Shown piece after piece: positions 24,060 through 33,965 of a stretch of DNA of 64,000 nucleotides. The notes under the pieces are model-generated. The model did not search any database. It was not told the origin of the DNA and saw only the letters and a program-made list of their open reading frames with translations. The stretch comes from Candidatus Blautia faecipullorum (GTDB taxonomy: Bacteria > Bacillota > Clostridia > Lachnospirales > Lachnospiraceae). Positions within the stretch are counted from its first letter, which is position 1. Each line of letters opens with the position of its first letter. The stretch is taken from assembly GCA_019115125.1 (NCBI GenBank), contig DXEG01000005.1, positions 1 through 64,000 on the forward strand, written 5' to 3'. The translations under genes were made by a program, and so were the position numbers.

Positions 24060-25799
24060 TCATCTTATAACAGTATCAATTCCATTCTCAGACATTCTGT
24101 CTGCTTCGACAACCTCAATCACTACTTTATTTGGCAGACAAATAATAGTACCTCCTCTATTGTCTATCGCCCCTTGCTCTATACACAAATGTTCCGGACA
24201 GGATGCTTCCGTCATTCTGCACTGTCCATTTTTAATTATACAAACATTTGTATCTCCAATTTTTATAGTCTGTTCTTCTTCAAGAGAATATACACCATAT
24301 TCTTCTCCATTGACGCTAATACGTATTTTTCCATCCGCCTTTATGATTTCTGTTTCCATAAGGAACCACCGTTTATCATAACAGATTATATCTGCATACA
24401 ATGTATACAACTGTCCATTAACCTCAATTTCCGCAGTACGAAAAACAATACCATCCGCCCCCAAAATAGTCAGCAATGCATCTGTATCGGATGAAAAGCT
24501 TTCCCTACTTATGCAGGAATCTGTTTCTCTAATATTACCGATGAAATGAATATTTTTAAGATAAACACTATCATTCATAGAAAAACATCTTTCCATTTTC
24601 TCTTTTCCACTTACCTTCTGTTCACCGGATCCAGCCACATTTTCTTGTACTTTTGATACATCTGGATAGCATGCTGCATCTGTCAATTCCAAATACTGCT
24701 CAAAAAATAAAGTGGCAATATGTGCTTTTCTTTTTGCCAGATTTAGCCCCTCTGTATTTTCGCTTAAATTGCTCACAAATTCATGAATCTCATAGACTTC
24801 ATCATATTCAATTTCCTTATCTAATCTGTAATTCTTTACATACGCTTCCATGGCAAAAGCTGAAAACATCTGATCAATGTCGTTCTTTTCCAAACCATTC
24901 AAGTAAAATCGTAATGCTTCCTCCGGCTGACGAAATCCTTTTTGTTTTGGTAATGCAGTATCAAATACAGAATGGCTTTGATTTGATCTATCCAAAAATT
25001 CACTGCTAAACTCCTCCATAGAATTTGTATCTATCTCATTATTTCTATTATCAAACATAAATAATGGGACAATTCCTCCATACTCATAAGCACTGCCGCC
25101 TATACCCATGTATAACACAGTATTAAAGTCCAAAATATACCATTTTTCCTGATATTCTATAGTCCTTGCACACAAGACAAAAGGCATATTCATCCAGATA
25201 AAATCAGCGGCAACTTCTTTTATCTGTTCTCCTCCCAGATATTGGATGGCTTCTTTTTGATTTCTATTAGCATTCTCCTCATAATCCCAGTGGTCACTTT
25301 GTCCTAAAACGGACGGGCTTTCAAAAGCGCCATCTGCTTTTATGTGAGAAAACCATAAATCTTCTCCTCTATAAAATACTCTTCTGAGACATTCTGCTCC
25401 CGTTTCTCCTTTTTCAAGATCTGCACGTCCCGTACTGTTCCATCCCCTATATTGGGCTCGTATCATCTCCGTAACTTTTCTTTTTCTTTGTTCTATGTTC
25501 AATCTTCTTGCATATTCACTCACATTTGGTACATATTCAACATACAACCATGCAGCGGTTTCAACCTGTTCTTCCAGCTTATAATTATCAACATAACTTT
25601 CTATTGCAAAAGCTGATAGCATCTGGTTCATATCTCCATTTTCCAGCCCGTGCAAATACAACATGACTGCTTCCTCCGGTGTTGAACATCCGTCGCCTTC
25701 TATTCTTGTTTCTGCTTTCACAGATTCTGTCCGTAGCATTAAAATAATCACTAGTATTGGAAAAAAGATTATTATTTTTCTGACGCAAAGTTTTTCCAT
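24060..25799 (-). CDS. Exported duplicated-domain protein with C-terminal NusG-II domain
   Basis: 579 residues. A signal peptide or anchor (residues 7-28) is followed by two copies of a domain I cannot name: the first opens PEEAVMLYLHGLENGDMNQM (about 41), the second PEEALRFYLNGLEKNDIDQM (about 292). Each continues with LSAFAIESYVDNYKL or MFSAFAMEAYVKNYRL. Residues 495-565 are an extracellular NusG domain II: CPEHLCIEQGAI and GGTIICLPNKVVIEV. ATG 25799 (or 25802) follows GGGAAGG. It is the last gene of a four-gene operon with zinc-ribbon proteins and a giant YARHG protein. Function unknown; an envelope-located partner of the giant protein is the best inference. Codons are more AT-rich than in surrounding genes. 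Confidence 0.8.
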   Translation of the reverse strand: MEKLCVRKIIIFFPILVIILMLRTESVKAETRIEGDGCSTPEEAVMLYLHGLENGDMNQMLSAFAIESYVDNYKLEEQVETAAWLYVEYVPNVSEYARRLNIEQRKRKVTEMIRAQYRGWNSTGRADLEKGETGAECLRRVFYRGEDLWFSHIKADGAFESPSVLGQSDHWDYEENANRNQKEAIQYLGGEQIKEVAADFIWMNMPFVLCARTIEYQEKWYILDFNTVLYMGIGGSAYEYGGIVPLFMFDNRNNEIDTNSMEEFSSEFLDRSNQSHSVFDTALPKQKGFRQPEEALRFYLNGLEKNDIDQMFSAFAMEAYVKNYRLDKEIEYDEVYEIHEFVSNLSENTEGLNLAKRKAHIATLFFEQYLELTDAACYPDVSKVQENVAGSGEQKVSGKEKMERCFSMNDSVYLKNIHFIGNIRETDSCISRESFSSDTDALLTILGADGIVFRTAEIEVNGQLYTLYADIICYDKRWFLMETEIIKADGKIRISVNGEEYGVYSLEEEQTIKIGDTNVCIIKNGQCRMTEASCPEHLCIEQGAIDNRGGTIICLPNKVVIEVVEADRMSENGIDTVIR

Positions 25800-25843
25800 C
25801 ATAAAACCTTCCCTCATAAAATATTTCATCTATAAAGTTCCCT

Positions 25844-27439
25844 CTAAAACAAAGCTTCGTTTTTCCCAGACCGTATTTTTGTCAACAGAACTGTAGCGCT
25901 TAATGGCAGGATCACTGCAAACAACATTTCAAACACATTTTCATTGAATCCAAAAAATGATTGTATCCAGTCAATGATTGGCCCTGTGATCATTTGCATA
26001 CCAGAAGATGCGCCACTGTATCCATAGCCGTAATCAAGTCCAAACATATCCAGAACGGAAGCAACGTCTGAACTTAGTTTATTGCTGTACTGCATAATAC
26101 TGTTCGACGCCTGATTCGCTGCAAGCTGCAGCGACAGCCTCCATAAAAACATCACGATCTTCCATACTGAATTTATTCCTAATATAATGACAGGCCAGAT
26201 AGAAGAATAGAGCTGCTCATCCGTTCCCTTTGCAATATAATAAGAACAGTGCGTTGTTTTTCTCAGCGCCCACCAATAGAATCCAAGCAAAACTGCCGCG
26301 GCTAAAATCAGAAATCCCACGGCCAGCTCTCCCGCAGCAAGTACTACAAATCCCATGATCGTTAGGAAAATCGATATGCTTAGCCAAATAACCAGATCAA
26401 TGGTGACAACAACATTTATCATAGAAAATCCAGTAGTATTTAATGTATTATTTTTACTTCCGGCGTAAATCTGCCATGCCCCGATGCAGAGCAAAAGAGA
26501 AAAAATATATCCAATCAATCCTGTAAAGGTAAAGTTTAAGATTATTCGGAAGAACAGATCTCCGGTATATACAATACAGAACACCAGAGCCCACTTACTT
26601 CCGCAGACACGCCACAGCACTTTTTGGGCTGAACTCAATCCCTCCGGGACAAATTCCATCCCCATTTCTTCAGTTTTACCATTTCTGCGGTCTGTATTTT
26701 GAGAAAACAGAATATCATGGATAGCATCCGGTATTTCTCTTATCACATTTTTCACGGCGCCACATTCTTCCCGTGATAAAAGCAGATCATACTTATTCAT
26801 CAGAAAACAGCAGCCTGCAGCCACAAAAATCTGCATGAACATACGTCCGTCGCCTGAACTGACATACCACCCGTACCGTAACCCTAGAAATATATCGTAT
26901 ATGTACAAAATACATGCGGCTGCAGTTCCCATATACAGACAGTACAGCAACGGCCTTCCATTTTCCTTTCGGCTGTTCACAGCGATCAAAAACAAAATGA
27001 AAGCGCTCCACACATATGCCGCGATCATACATACTCCCCATATTTTATCCGAGGTATTATAATAATTCAAATAAGGAATATACCGCAGAGCAGTCCAGAG
27101 ATAGATAATTCCAAATAAAATTCCCAGCACTGTCAGGATTCCTTTTGATTTCTTCTCTCCCGGTACAGTGGTATTTCTTTTTGTATCTTTTGAATATGAA
27201 GACGCTTCCGAAATGATCTTTTTTGGGTACTGAGCCTCTCCCTCGCTCCTGATTACGGGTATTTCCGCCCCACATTCAGGACAAAATCTCGTTGCAGCCG
27301 GGATTTTCTTTCCACACATCGGGCAAAATACAAACTCCCTGTCCGTCTCCGGCTGAGACCGCACCTGTTTTTCTCCGCAATATGGACAAAAGTCAGCCTG
27401 ATCTGGAATCATCTTTCTGCATTTTATACACTCTTTCAT
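25844..27439 (-). CDS. Zinc-ribbon polytopic membrane protein
   Basis: 531 residues. The N-terminus holds two zinc ribbons: CIKCRKMI...CPYCGE (4-22) and CPMCGKK...CPECGAE (39-58). A Ser/Lys-rich linker leads to a first membrane helix near 103, and about nine further hydrophobic segments follow. A Tyr/Gly-rich loop (LDYGYGYSGASSG) lies near 475. The ribbons should be cytoplasmic. I do not recognise the membrane part. It is third in the operon, 63 nt after the giant protein gene and 41 nt before the NusG-II gene. With the 229-residue ribbon protein at the head of the operon, it suggests an internal membrane scaffold tied to an external protein pair. Confidence 0.8.
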   Translation of the reverse strand: MKECIKCRKMIPDQADFCPYCGEKQVRSQPETDREFVFCPMCGKKIPAATRFCPECGAEIPVIRSEGEAQYPKKIISEASSYSKDTKRNTTVPGEKKSKGILTVLGILFGIIYLWTALRYIPYLNYYNTSDKIWGVCMIAAYVWSAFILFLIAVNSRKENGRPLLYCLYMGTAAACILYIYDIFLGLRYGWYVSSGDGRMFMQIFVAAGCCFLMNKYDLLLSREECGAVKNVIREIPDAIHDILFSQNTDRRNGKTEEMGMEFVPEGLSSAQKVLWRVCGSKWALVFCIVYTGDLFFRIILNFTFTGLIGYIFSLLLCIGAWQIYAGSKNNTLNTTGFSMINVVVTIDLVIWLSISIFLTIMGFVVLAAGELAVGFLILAAAVLLGFYWWALRKTTHCSYYIAKGTDEQLYSSIWPVIILGINSVWKIVMFLWRLSLQLAANQASNSIMQYSNKLSSDVASVLDMFGLDYGYGYSGASSGMQMITGPIIDWIQSFFGFNENVFEMLFAVILPLSATVLLTKIRSGKNEALF

Positions 27440-27502
27440 CTGTTGTCCCCTTTATATATTCATAAATATTTTTTCTATCTGTCTTTCATTTAGGAAGACT
27501 TT

Positions 27503-30500
27503 TTAACGTGGTGAATATCCGTCCGCATCCAGCTCATGCTCTTTCTTGCTCAGGAACTCCCCGTTCTTTTTTTCATAATCGTTTAAGATCCAATTCATAT
27601 TCTCATCAAAATAATCCGGATCATAAATACCGTTATACCATGATTTTGAATTAAAATATATCTGTAATTCCTGTGATCTGAATATCCTTCCGGCTCTGGC
27701 ATATACTTCATTCTTCGCATAGTTTAACTGCTGGAGAGACATTCCTGCTACATCTGCATCTGTAAGATAACGGCTGTTGCTGTCAGCAAAAATATACTCG
27801 CTTTCCCCATCGATTTCCTCGTTTTGATCCGCGACGCTCCCTTCGCCTGCCATTGTAAATTCACCCTCCACGATCGTATATGGCAGTGCGCATAAACATT
27901 CTGTATCCGCATGTGTATTCGGAATCATATGAAGCGATATTGTTCCATAATCTGTCCATCCGTCTTCATAATACTGGATCATATAGACTACATCTGCACT
28001 GCCGTCTTCTGAGACAACACTGCTCTGAAGCTCCAGATTTTTCTCTTCCGGAGTCGCCAGACTAAAAACAAATTTCTCTCCTTCCATACGGATTCCATCG
28101 TTTGCAAGCTTTTCCTCCGGAACCTCTGGGATCTTTCCGGACAAACCATCACATAATCCATATCCGGCCTGTACTAGCTCCTTTTCCGTATATCCTGAAC
28201 TGCCGTCAGATCTCATGATACCGCCTCCATAACAGGCATAAACATACATAAGAGTCCAGAACTCTTCCCCGGTACCGCAGGAGATATGACATTCACCCTT
28301 CTCCCCTTCCTCAAGTTCCCTGATCATCTCGAGATTCATTTCATACCAAGTATAGACTGCAGACCTCATTTCACTTAATACATAACTATTCATTCCGTCT
28401 GTCTCTTTCATCATGGAATCCGTACTATCTGCTGTATTCCATGAAAGCTCCTCAAAATCTCCCGTGTAAGAATCCCATAACTCTGTATCTTCAGAGCCGA
28501 AGGGAACCTGGGAAAGCTGTTTCTGCCCACCCTTCTTGCTGAGGAAATAACGATTCCATGTTTTATCACTGGTGTCACTGAGAATCCCAAAATCTTCTTG
28601 AATCTCAGTATCCGTTATTTTATAAAATGTATATAGATCATGCGTTGAAGATCTGCTGTAAGCAGCTACCTCTTTGAACTTTGGAGAATAGTAAAAATCA
28701 TCATACATGGACTTCAGCGTTCCAATTCTTCTTACTGTCTGATCCGCCTCATTATAGATATAAAACGCATACATCAGCAAAGCATCGGACTCGGCCCTTC
28801 CCCGCACAACCATCTCGAGCTTTCCGTCTCCATTCAGGTCGTATACACTGTAAGCTAGTTCCGAGTAATCAAACCAGAGCGGATCTTCCCCCTGATAAAA
28901 AGCTGTGACATAAATTTCTTTTTTCAAAGCAAGGCCTTCCTCATTTTTCCAGATGATATTTTTCTCCTGGACATTCTCTGAAACGCCGTCCGCAGTTTCT
29001 GCCGGAAGGTTCTGAAATGTCATTTCCGGGAGATAACTCATATCTCCATTTACTTGAAACAGTTGTTTAAATCCCTCTGTCTCCAACGTATAGACCAAGG
29101 CATCCGTTCTTTCCGGTTCTGCATATACCACCAGCGCCTTTCTTTCCTTCCAGAAATAGAGTTTCCCCGGTTTCTTATTCAAATAAAGCTCCGCGCCGGA
29201 AACACGCTGATACCAGCCTCCTTCTCTATCATATTTATATATTTCCTGAAGATACTGGCTTTCGTCTGATAAAAGACGCCGAAAAACTACTTCCTCAATG
29301 CCGTCCTGATCTATATCCGCTGTACAGTAATTTAAAGCCGTTCCAAGCTTTTGGAACTCTACGGCAAGCTCCACATATAAATCTTCCCGGGCTGCTGCGG
29401 CAGCTTCCTTCATGTCGACATCGTTATTCCCGGCTTCGTCGTTGCTCTCCGTCTCCTCTCTGAATTTTTTCCATATATTTGCGCCGTCTTCTTCCTCTAA
29501 CACACTCTGTATGCTTTGGATTTTTTTATCTATATCCTCATAATCTGGATCCGCTCCCTTTACCATTTTATAATACAGCCAGGCCTTTTTATATTCTGCG
29601 TCTCCATATGCAATATTTCCCAGAGAATACAGCTCAGAACCATCTATCCCAACAGATTCGGAAATGCTTTCCTGGATTTTTTGATTTTCTTCAATCTTCT
29701 CATCAGCAGATGATCCGTTGTCTGTAACTTCAAAAAAGAGCTCTGTACCCAACGGAATCCATCCAGACTGACCATCCTCACTTTCCACCCAGATCCAGAG
29801 ATTTCCATCCATAAGCCAGATATGATCAGCAATCACTCTGTCCCCTGTTTCCAGGATCCCGCAGGTTTTTTCGCAACCGGCATATTCATATAGATCTGTC
29901 TGTTTTATTGTGGTATAAAAACTGTATTCACTATTGTTGATTTCCGCCAGATATCCTGTCTGTTTTATCTGATCATCTTCATACAAACAATCAATTTTAA
30001 AATTCAGATAAGACCCCAGCGTAATAGAATTTAATACAAACTCCAACTGCAGGTTGCTGTTTGTCTTATTTTCTATGTTCATTTGAAAATAGCTTTTTTC
30101 CTTACTATCTAGCCATTGAGAATCGCTGACCAGATCCTCCATGGTAAGAATCTCTACAAATTCGTCTCCTGTATATCTGAGGAGTCCGCAGTATTCCTCC
30201 ACAGTCTCTGAATGTAGATGAAGATACATAACTGCATTGCTGTTTTCATACACTCCCACATTAATATCAGCTTCAATACCGCCAAAGGCATACTCTATTT
30301 GTCTGGAATATACATTCACAGAATCCACATAAACAGCAAGAAAATCATACCCGTTGTTATCCCTCTGTGCATAAATATCGATTGCTTCCTCTGCGCCGTC
30401 CGTGTCAATATCTTTCATTCCTCTAAAGATATTTTCTCTTATCACATAACGATAATGTAGACCGGTGTAGTCGTCAGAAGATACCTCCGCGCTAAGGGAT

Positions 30501-31753
30501 TTTACCCGACAGGCCGGCACATCAAACGTATACATCTCATAATACGGATTTTTTTCTGTGCCAATTTGAATGAACAGCTCGGGAATTTTATCCTCATTTA
30601 TATCCCCCAGGGCATACATCATTTCATCTGGATCATAATTTCCACTCTCGACTAGTTCTCCGATTTCTTCATCATAAGAGTTGAATACATGTGCCCGTAA
30701 GGCAGACTGAACCTCAGACATCTCCGACAGATCCAGAATATATCCGGTAGCAACTGTTGTGGAATAATGATCCAGCAGCGGAGAACCGTCCTCCCATTTT
30801 GTACCGGTAAAAATGTCAGAATAATCGGCTTCCTCTGAAATAGAAAATATGTCTTCCGGCATATTAAGCTTTTCCAGATCGGTACAGTTATAAAACATTT
30901 TTTTCATAAAAGTAATTTCGTTTTCTGCAAAATCCGTTATATCTAGTTCTGTCAGGGATCTACATTCTGCGAACATATACCCCGCCGTATAAACGCTGTC
31001 CGTATAAAATGACTCGTTGAAATCAACGCTTTTCAAGTTAATGCAATATCTAAAAAGATTATTTGAGTACCTATTTGCGAGCACGCCTCCATCTGCCGCA
31101 ATGTAAACATGGCAGTCTTTTTCACTCCGATCTACCCATGCAAAAACAGTTCCGTCCTGGTCCTCCGAAACATCCCACGCATCATCTGTTTTTCCATCCA
31201 ATGAGCTTAAAAAGGTTACCTGTTCTACATCCTTACGCCGCAGCTTTTTATTTCCCAAAAAGCTTGTATTTCGTGAAAAGTTCCCCTCTGGGAAATCTGT
31301 TTCTGTCACTTCCATCAACGTCCGCGGCGAAGTATATTCGTTTGTGATCCGATACCATACATGTCCCTCCGCCTCCAGATTTCCGTCCTCGTTCAAAACA
31401 AACTCATCGGTTCCTGATCTGTCTTCAATAATCCCATAATAGCTGTACTCTTCTTTATACTTGCATGTCAAAAGGTTTCCTCTGATCTTATAACTGGCAT
31501 AGGGACGGAATGTCGTTGTTCCGAGAGTTCCCCACCGCATACCATCCGTCCTCATTAAATTTCCTTCATCATTGAAGCTCAGTTTCATTGTCTGAGGATT
31601 TTCATACTCTCCAGCCTCAGGAGTATCGCACAGATAATATCCCTCAAATTCACTGACGGAAGTTCTGTTCCAGATAAACCCGGAACAGAAAAAGCACATC
31701 ATCGTGATTCCCGCTATCATACACAATACCGAAAACGTTTTTTTCTTCTCCAT
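27503..31753 (-). CDS. Giant exported protein with DUF285-like repeats and C-terminal YARHG domain
   Basis: 1416 residues. A signal anchor at 6-25 is followed by a lipocalin-like region, then BspA/DUF285-type leucine-rich repeats at about 230-300 (AGYMFAECRSLTELDITDF, MKKMFYNCTDLEKLNMPE). Four acidic DxDxDG-like loops occur through the middle and end (GDINEDKIPELF, DIDTDGAEEA, DIDQDGIEEVVF, DLNGDGKLEMVV), as in calcium-binding or FG-GAP-like repeats. A short SH3-like stretch (GWIPLG) and a helical repeat (SLGNIAYGDAEYKKAWLYY) lie near 680-740. The last 80 residues form a YARHG domain (NEVYARAGRIF, FNSKSWY). ATG 31753 follows GGGGGGAAG. Second gene of the operon. Role unknown; surface binding or envelope assembly is likely. 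Confidence 0.82.
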   Translation of the reverse strand: MEKKKTFSVLCMIAGITMMCFFCSGFIWNRTSVSEFEGYYLCDTPEAGEYENPQTMKLSFNDEGNLMRTDGMRWGTLGTTTFRPYASYKIRGNLLTCKYKEEYSYYGIIEDRSGTDEFVLNEDGNLEAEGHVWYRITNEYTSPRTLMEVTETDFPEGNFSRNTSFLGNKKLRRKDVEQVTFLSSLDGKTDDAWDVSEDQDGTVFAWVDRSEKDCHVYIAADGGVLANRYSNNLFRYCINLKSVDFNESFYTDSVYTAGYMFAECRSLTELDITDFAENEITFMKKMFYNCTDLEKLNMPEDIFSISEEADYSDIFTGTKWEDGSPLLDHYSTTVATGYILDLSEMSEVQSALRAHVFNSYDEEIGELVESGNYDPDEMMYALGDINEDKIPELFIQIGTEKNPYYEMYTFDVPACRVKSLSAEVSSDDYTGLHYRYVIRENIFRGMKDIDTDGAEEAIDIYAQRDNNGYDFLAVYVDSVNVYSRQIEYAFGGIEADINVGVYENSNAVMYLHLHSETVEEYCGLLRYTGDEFVEILTMEDLVSDSQWLDSKEKSYFQMNIENKTNSNLQLEFVLNSITLGSYLNFKIDCLYEDDQIKQTGYLAEINNSEYSFYTTIKQTDLYEYAGCEKTCGILETGDRVIADHIWLMDGNLWIWVESEDGQSGWIPLGTELFFEVTDNGSSADEKIEENQKIQESISESVGIDGSELYSLGNIAYGDAEYKKAWLYYKMVKGADPDYEDIDKKIQSIQSVLEEEDGANIWKKFREETESNDEAGNNDVDMKEAAAAAREDLYVELAVEFQKLGTALNYCTADIDQDGIEEVVFRRLLSDESQYLQEIYKYDREGGWYQRVSGAELYLNKKPGKLYFWKERKALVVYAEPERTDALVYTLETEGFKQLFQVNGDMSYLPEMTFQNLPAETADGVSENVQEKNIIWKNEEGLALKKEIYVTAFYQGEDPLWFDYSELAYSVYDLNGDGKLEMVVRGRAESDALLMYAFYIYNEADQTVRRIGTLKSMYDDFYYSPKFKEVAAYSRSSTHDLYTFYKITDTEIQEDFGILSDTSDKTWNRYFLSKKGGQKQLSQVPFGSEDTELWDSYTGDFEELSWNTADSTDSMMKETDGMNSYVLSEMRSAVYTWYEMNLEMIRELEEGEKGECHISCGTGEEFWTLMYVYACYGGGIMRSDGSSGYTEKELVQAGYGLCDGLSGKIPEVPEEKLANDGIRMEGEKFVFSLATPEEKNLELQSSVVSEDGSADVVYMIQYYEDGWTDYGTISLHMIPNTHADTECLCALPYTIVEGEFTMAGEGSVADQNEEIDGESEYIFADSNSRYLTDADVAGMSLQQLNYAKNEVYARAGRIFRSQELQIYFNSKSWYNGIYDPDYFDENMNWILNDYEKKNGEFLSKKEHELDADGYSPR

Positions 31754-31851
31754 CCACTCTTCCCCCCTTATTCTGTTTATACACTTATACATACACGCAC
31801 ATCTATTTTCGGACACTTTTCCATACAGTATCAATCAGCCTCTACGTTTAC

Positions 31852-32541
31852 TTATGCTCCAAATGTACTTCCATCTTTAGTTTCAAAATTACCCATCTTC
31901 TCTAATTCCGACTGAAGTGTTTCCTGTTGCGTCTCTTTATTTGGATCTTGCACCTCATTTTCAATTTCTGTATTGCATGATTCCTCTGCCTCTTCGACTT
32001 TGCTGCCGCACTTCATACAGAATAACATTCCCGCTTCAAGATCGGCTCCGCAATTTTTACACTGCTTCTTCGGTTCTGATTTTTTTAACTCAGTACCGCA
32101 GTTTACACAAAATAATTGACCCTCCTGATAAAGAGTTCCGCACTGAGGGCATATATTTTCGCCTACTTCCTTTATTTCCGGTATTTGCCTTGTTCCGCAG
32201 TAATTACAAAAAATCACATCTGCGCCAATCTCTTTTCCACATGCGCTGCATAGCTTTAAGCCTTTTACATCTAAAATATCTTTACGGTATCTTTCTATTT
32301 TTTTCATATTCTCACAAATTTCCCATAAATAAGGCGATAACTCTGTATCCACACTTTCAGGCACCTTTGCGTATTTTCGGTAATAAGCCTTGCCGATTTC
32401 TGTATATATAGATACAATCTCCCGTTCTATTTCTGAAATGGAAGAATTCAGTCTGGAAATTTCCGTGTAATTTCTCGTTTTCTGCACTGCCTCATCTTTT
32501 GTTCTTGATATTTTTTTTCCTATCTCATCATAAAATGCCAT
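31852..32541 (-). CDS. Coiled-coil protein with three zinc ribbons
   Basis: 229 residues. Residues 1-95 are helical and charged (ISRLNSSISEIEREIVSIYTE), likely a coiled coil. Three treble-clef ribbons follow: CSACGKEI...CNYCG (about 98-117), CPQCGTLY...CVNCG (131-149), CKNCGADL...CMKCG (160-178). The tail is acidic with many Gln and Glu. It is the first gene of the operon that includes the giant YARHG protein, 98 nt upstream of it. It has no signal peptide, so it would act in the cytosol, perhaps as an adaptor. Other combinations of zinc ribbons with coiled coils occur in Firmicutes without assigned function. Confidence 0.82.
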   Translation of the reverse strand: MAFYDEIGKKISRTKDEAVQKTRNYTEISRLNSSISEIEREIVSIYTEIGKAYYRKYAKVPESVDTELSPYLWEICENMKKIERYRKDILDVKGLKLCSACGKEIGADVIFCNYCGTRQIPEIKEVGENICPQCGTLYQEGQLFCVNCGTELKKSEPKKQCKNCGADLEAGMLFCMKCGSKVEEAEESCNTEIENEVQDPNKETQQETLQSELEKMGNFETKDGSTFGA

Positions 32542-32615
32542 GAACTGCCTCCCGTTTTCTCATAATCATCAAATAAATATCGCTCTATATGGCATATCTT
32601 TTCCAGACAAGCCAT

Positions 32616-32639
32616 TATCAAAATGTAAACCTTTTGATA
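32616..32639. promoter_or_regulatory. Palindrome upstream of the zinc-ribbon/YARHG operon
   Basis: TATCAAAA (32616-32623) and TTTTGATA (32632-32639) with an 8-nt centre, about 75 nt before the first start codon. The location suits an operator. The minus strand has TTGATA here as a possible -35, but no strong -10 follows at 17 bp. Confidence 0.45.
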
Positions 32640-32802
32640 TGTATCTCAGTTATGCTCCTGTCTTCATTTGGATGCGGAATTGTTCGATAATTGAAACGAG
32701 AGTTCCGAAATTATATTGAATTTGCCGTTCAGGTTAGCTATAATAAAATATGTAAAGAAGACTTTCAAAAGGTTTACTTTATGATAGTCCGTCTCATAGA
32801 CA

Positions 32803-33417
<615 letters not shown>

Positions 33418-33436
33418 TTAAATGTGAGAACCTGTT

Positions 33437-33465
33437 TATATATTTTGTATCAGTATTATGAGCAA
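33437..33465 (-). promoter_or_regulatory. Promoter of the recombinase gene
   Basis: Minus-strand TTGCTC (33465-33460), a 17-bp spacer, and TATATA (33442-33437). It lies about 32 nt upstream of the start codon. Confidence 0.55.
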
Positions 33466-33584
33466 TTCCAATGCAGCTTATTTGATGCCGCAATGATCAC
33501 TGAAAATGCCAAAACGCATTTCGGGATAGTAAGCGATCACCAAGTCTCGGACAAACAAGGTCTTTATCGTGACAAGCAAAAAGC

Positions 33585-33617
33585 CTGCCGCAAAACCAAA
33601 TAACGGTTTTACGGCAG
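33585..33617 (-). terminator. Rho-independent terminator of the M18 peptidase-DUF1294 operon
   Basis: CTGCCGCAAAACC (33585-33597) pairs with GGTTTTACGGCAG (33605-33617), one mismatch. On the minus strand it is followed by GCTTTTTGCTT. The stretch 33466-33584 holds no gene I can support. Confidence 0.8.
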
Positions 33618-33701
33618 ACTTATGCCTATGATCTTATTCCGACTTTTTCTGTTCCAGATCCTCAGATATCCAGACAAATGCCCGCTCACACGAAAAAACT
33701 A

Positions 33702-33965
33702 CTATCTTTTATTTACCAGCCAGAAAATCAGAGCCGCCTGCGCAGCAAGGATAAGCGGGATCCCCAATGTAAAAGATCTCTTTCTGGTTTTGTGGCGGAA
33801 AACATACATGGCAGCAAGCCCTCCCAGAGAACCTCCCGCCAGCGCCAGCCTGAAAAGCGTGGCTTCCCGGACCCTGCGGCGGCCTTTTCGAGCCGCGGAT
33901 TTATCCGCCGCAAAAATCACAAAAGCGGCGATATTGATAACCAGGAGATAAAAGAACCATATCAT
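33702..33965 (-). CDS. DUF1294 small membrane protein
   Basis: 87 residues: an N-terminal helix (LLVINIAAFVIFAADKSAA), the conserved RVREATLFRLALAGGSLGG, MYVFRHKTRKRSF, and a C-terminal helix. This is the full DUF1294 pattern; such proteins sit in the membrane and have no known function. Its ATG overlaps the stop of the aminopeptidase gene by 4 nt, so it is translationally coupled. The hairpin at 33585-33617 ends the unit. Confidence 0.9.
   Translation of the reverse strand: MIWFFYLLVINIAAFVIFAADKSAARKGRRRVREATLFRLALAGGSLGGLAAMYVFRHKTRKRSFTLGIPLILAAQAALIFWLVNKR

Noticed and set aside
27503-31753. Giant protein as a cellulosomal dockerin scaffold
   Set aside because: The DxDxDG loops are not paired as in dockerins and no cohesin or glycoside hydrolase is present.
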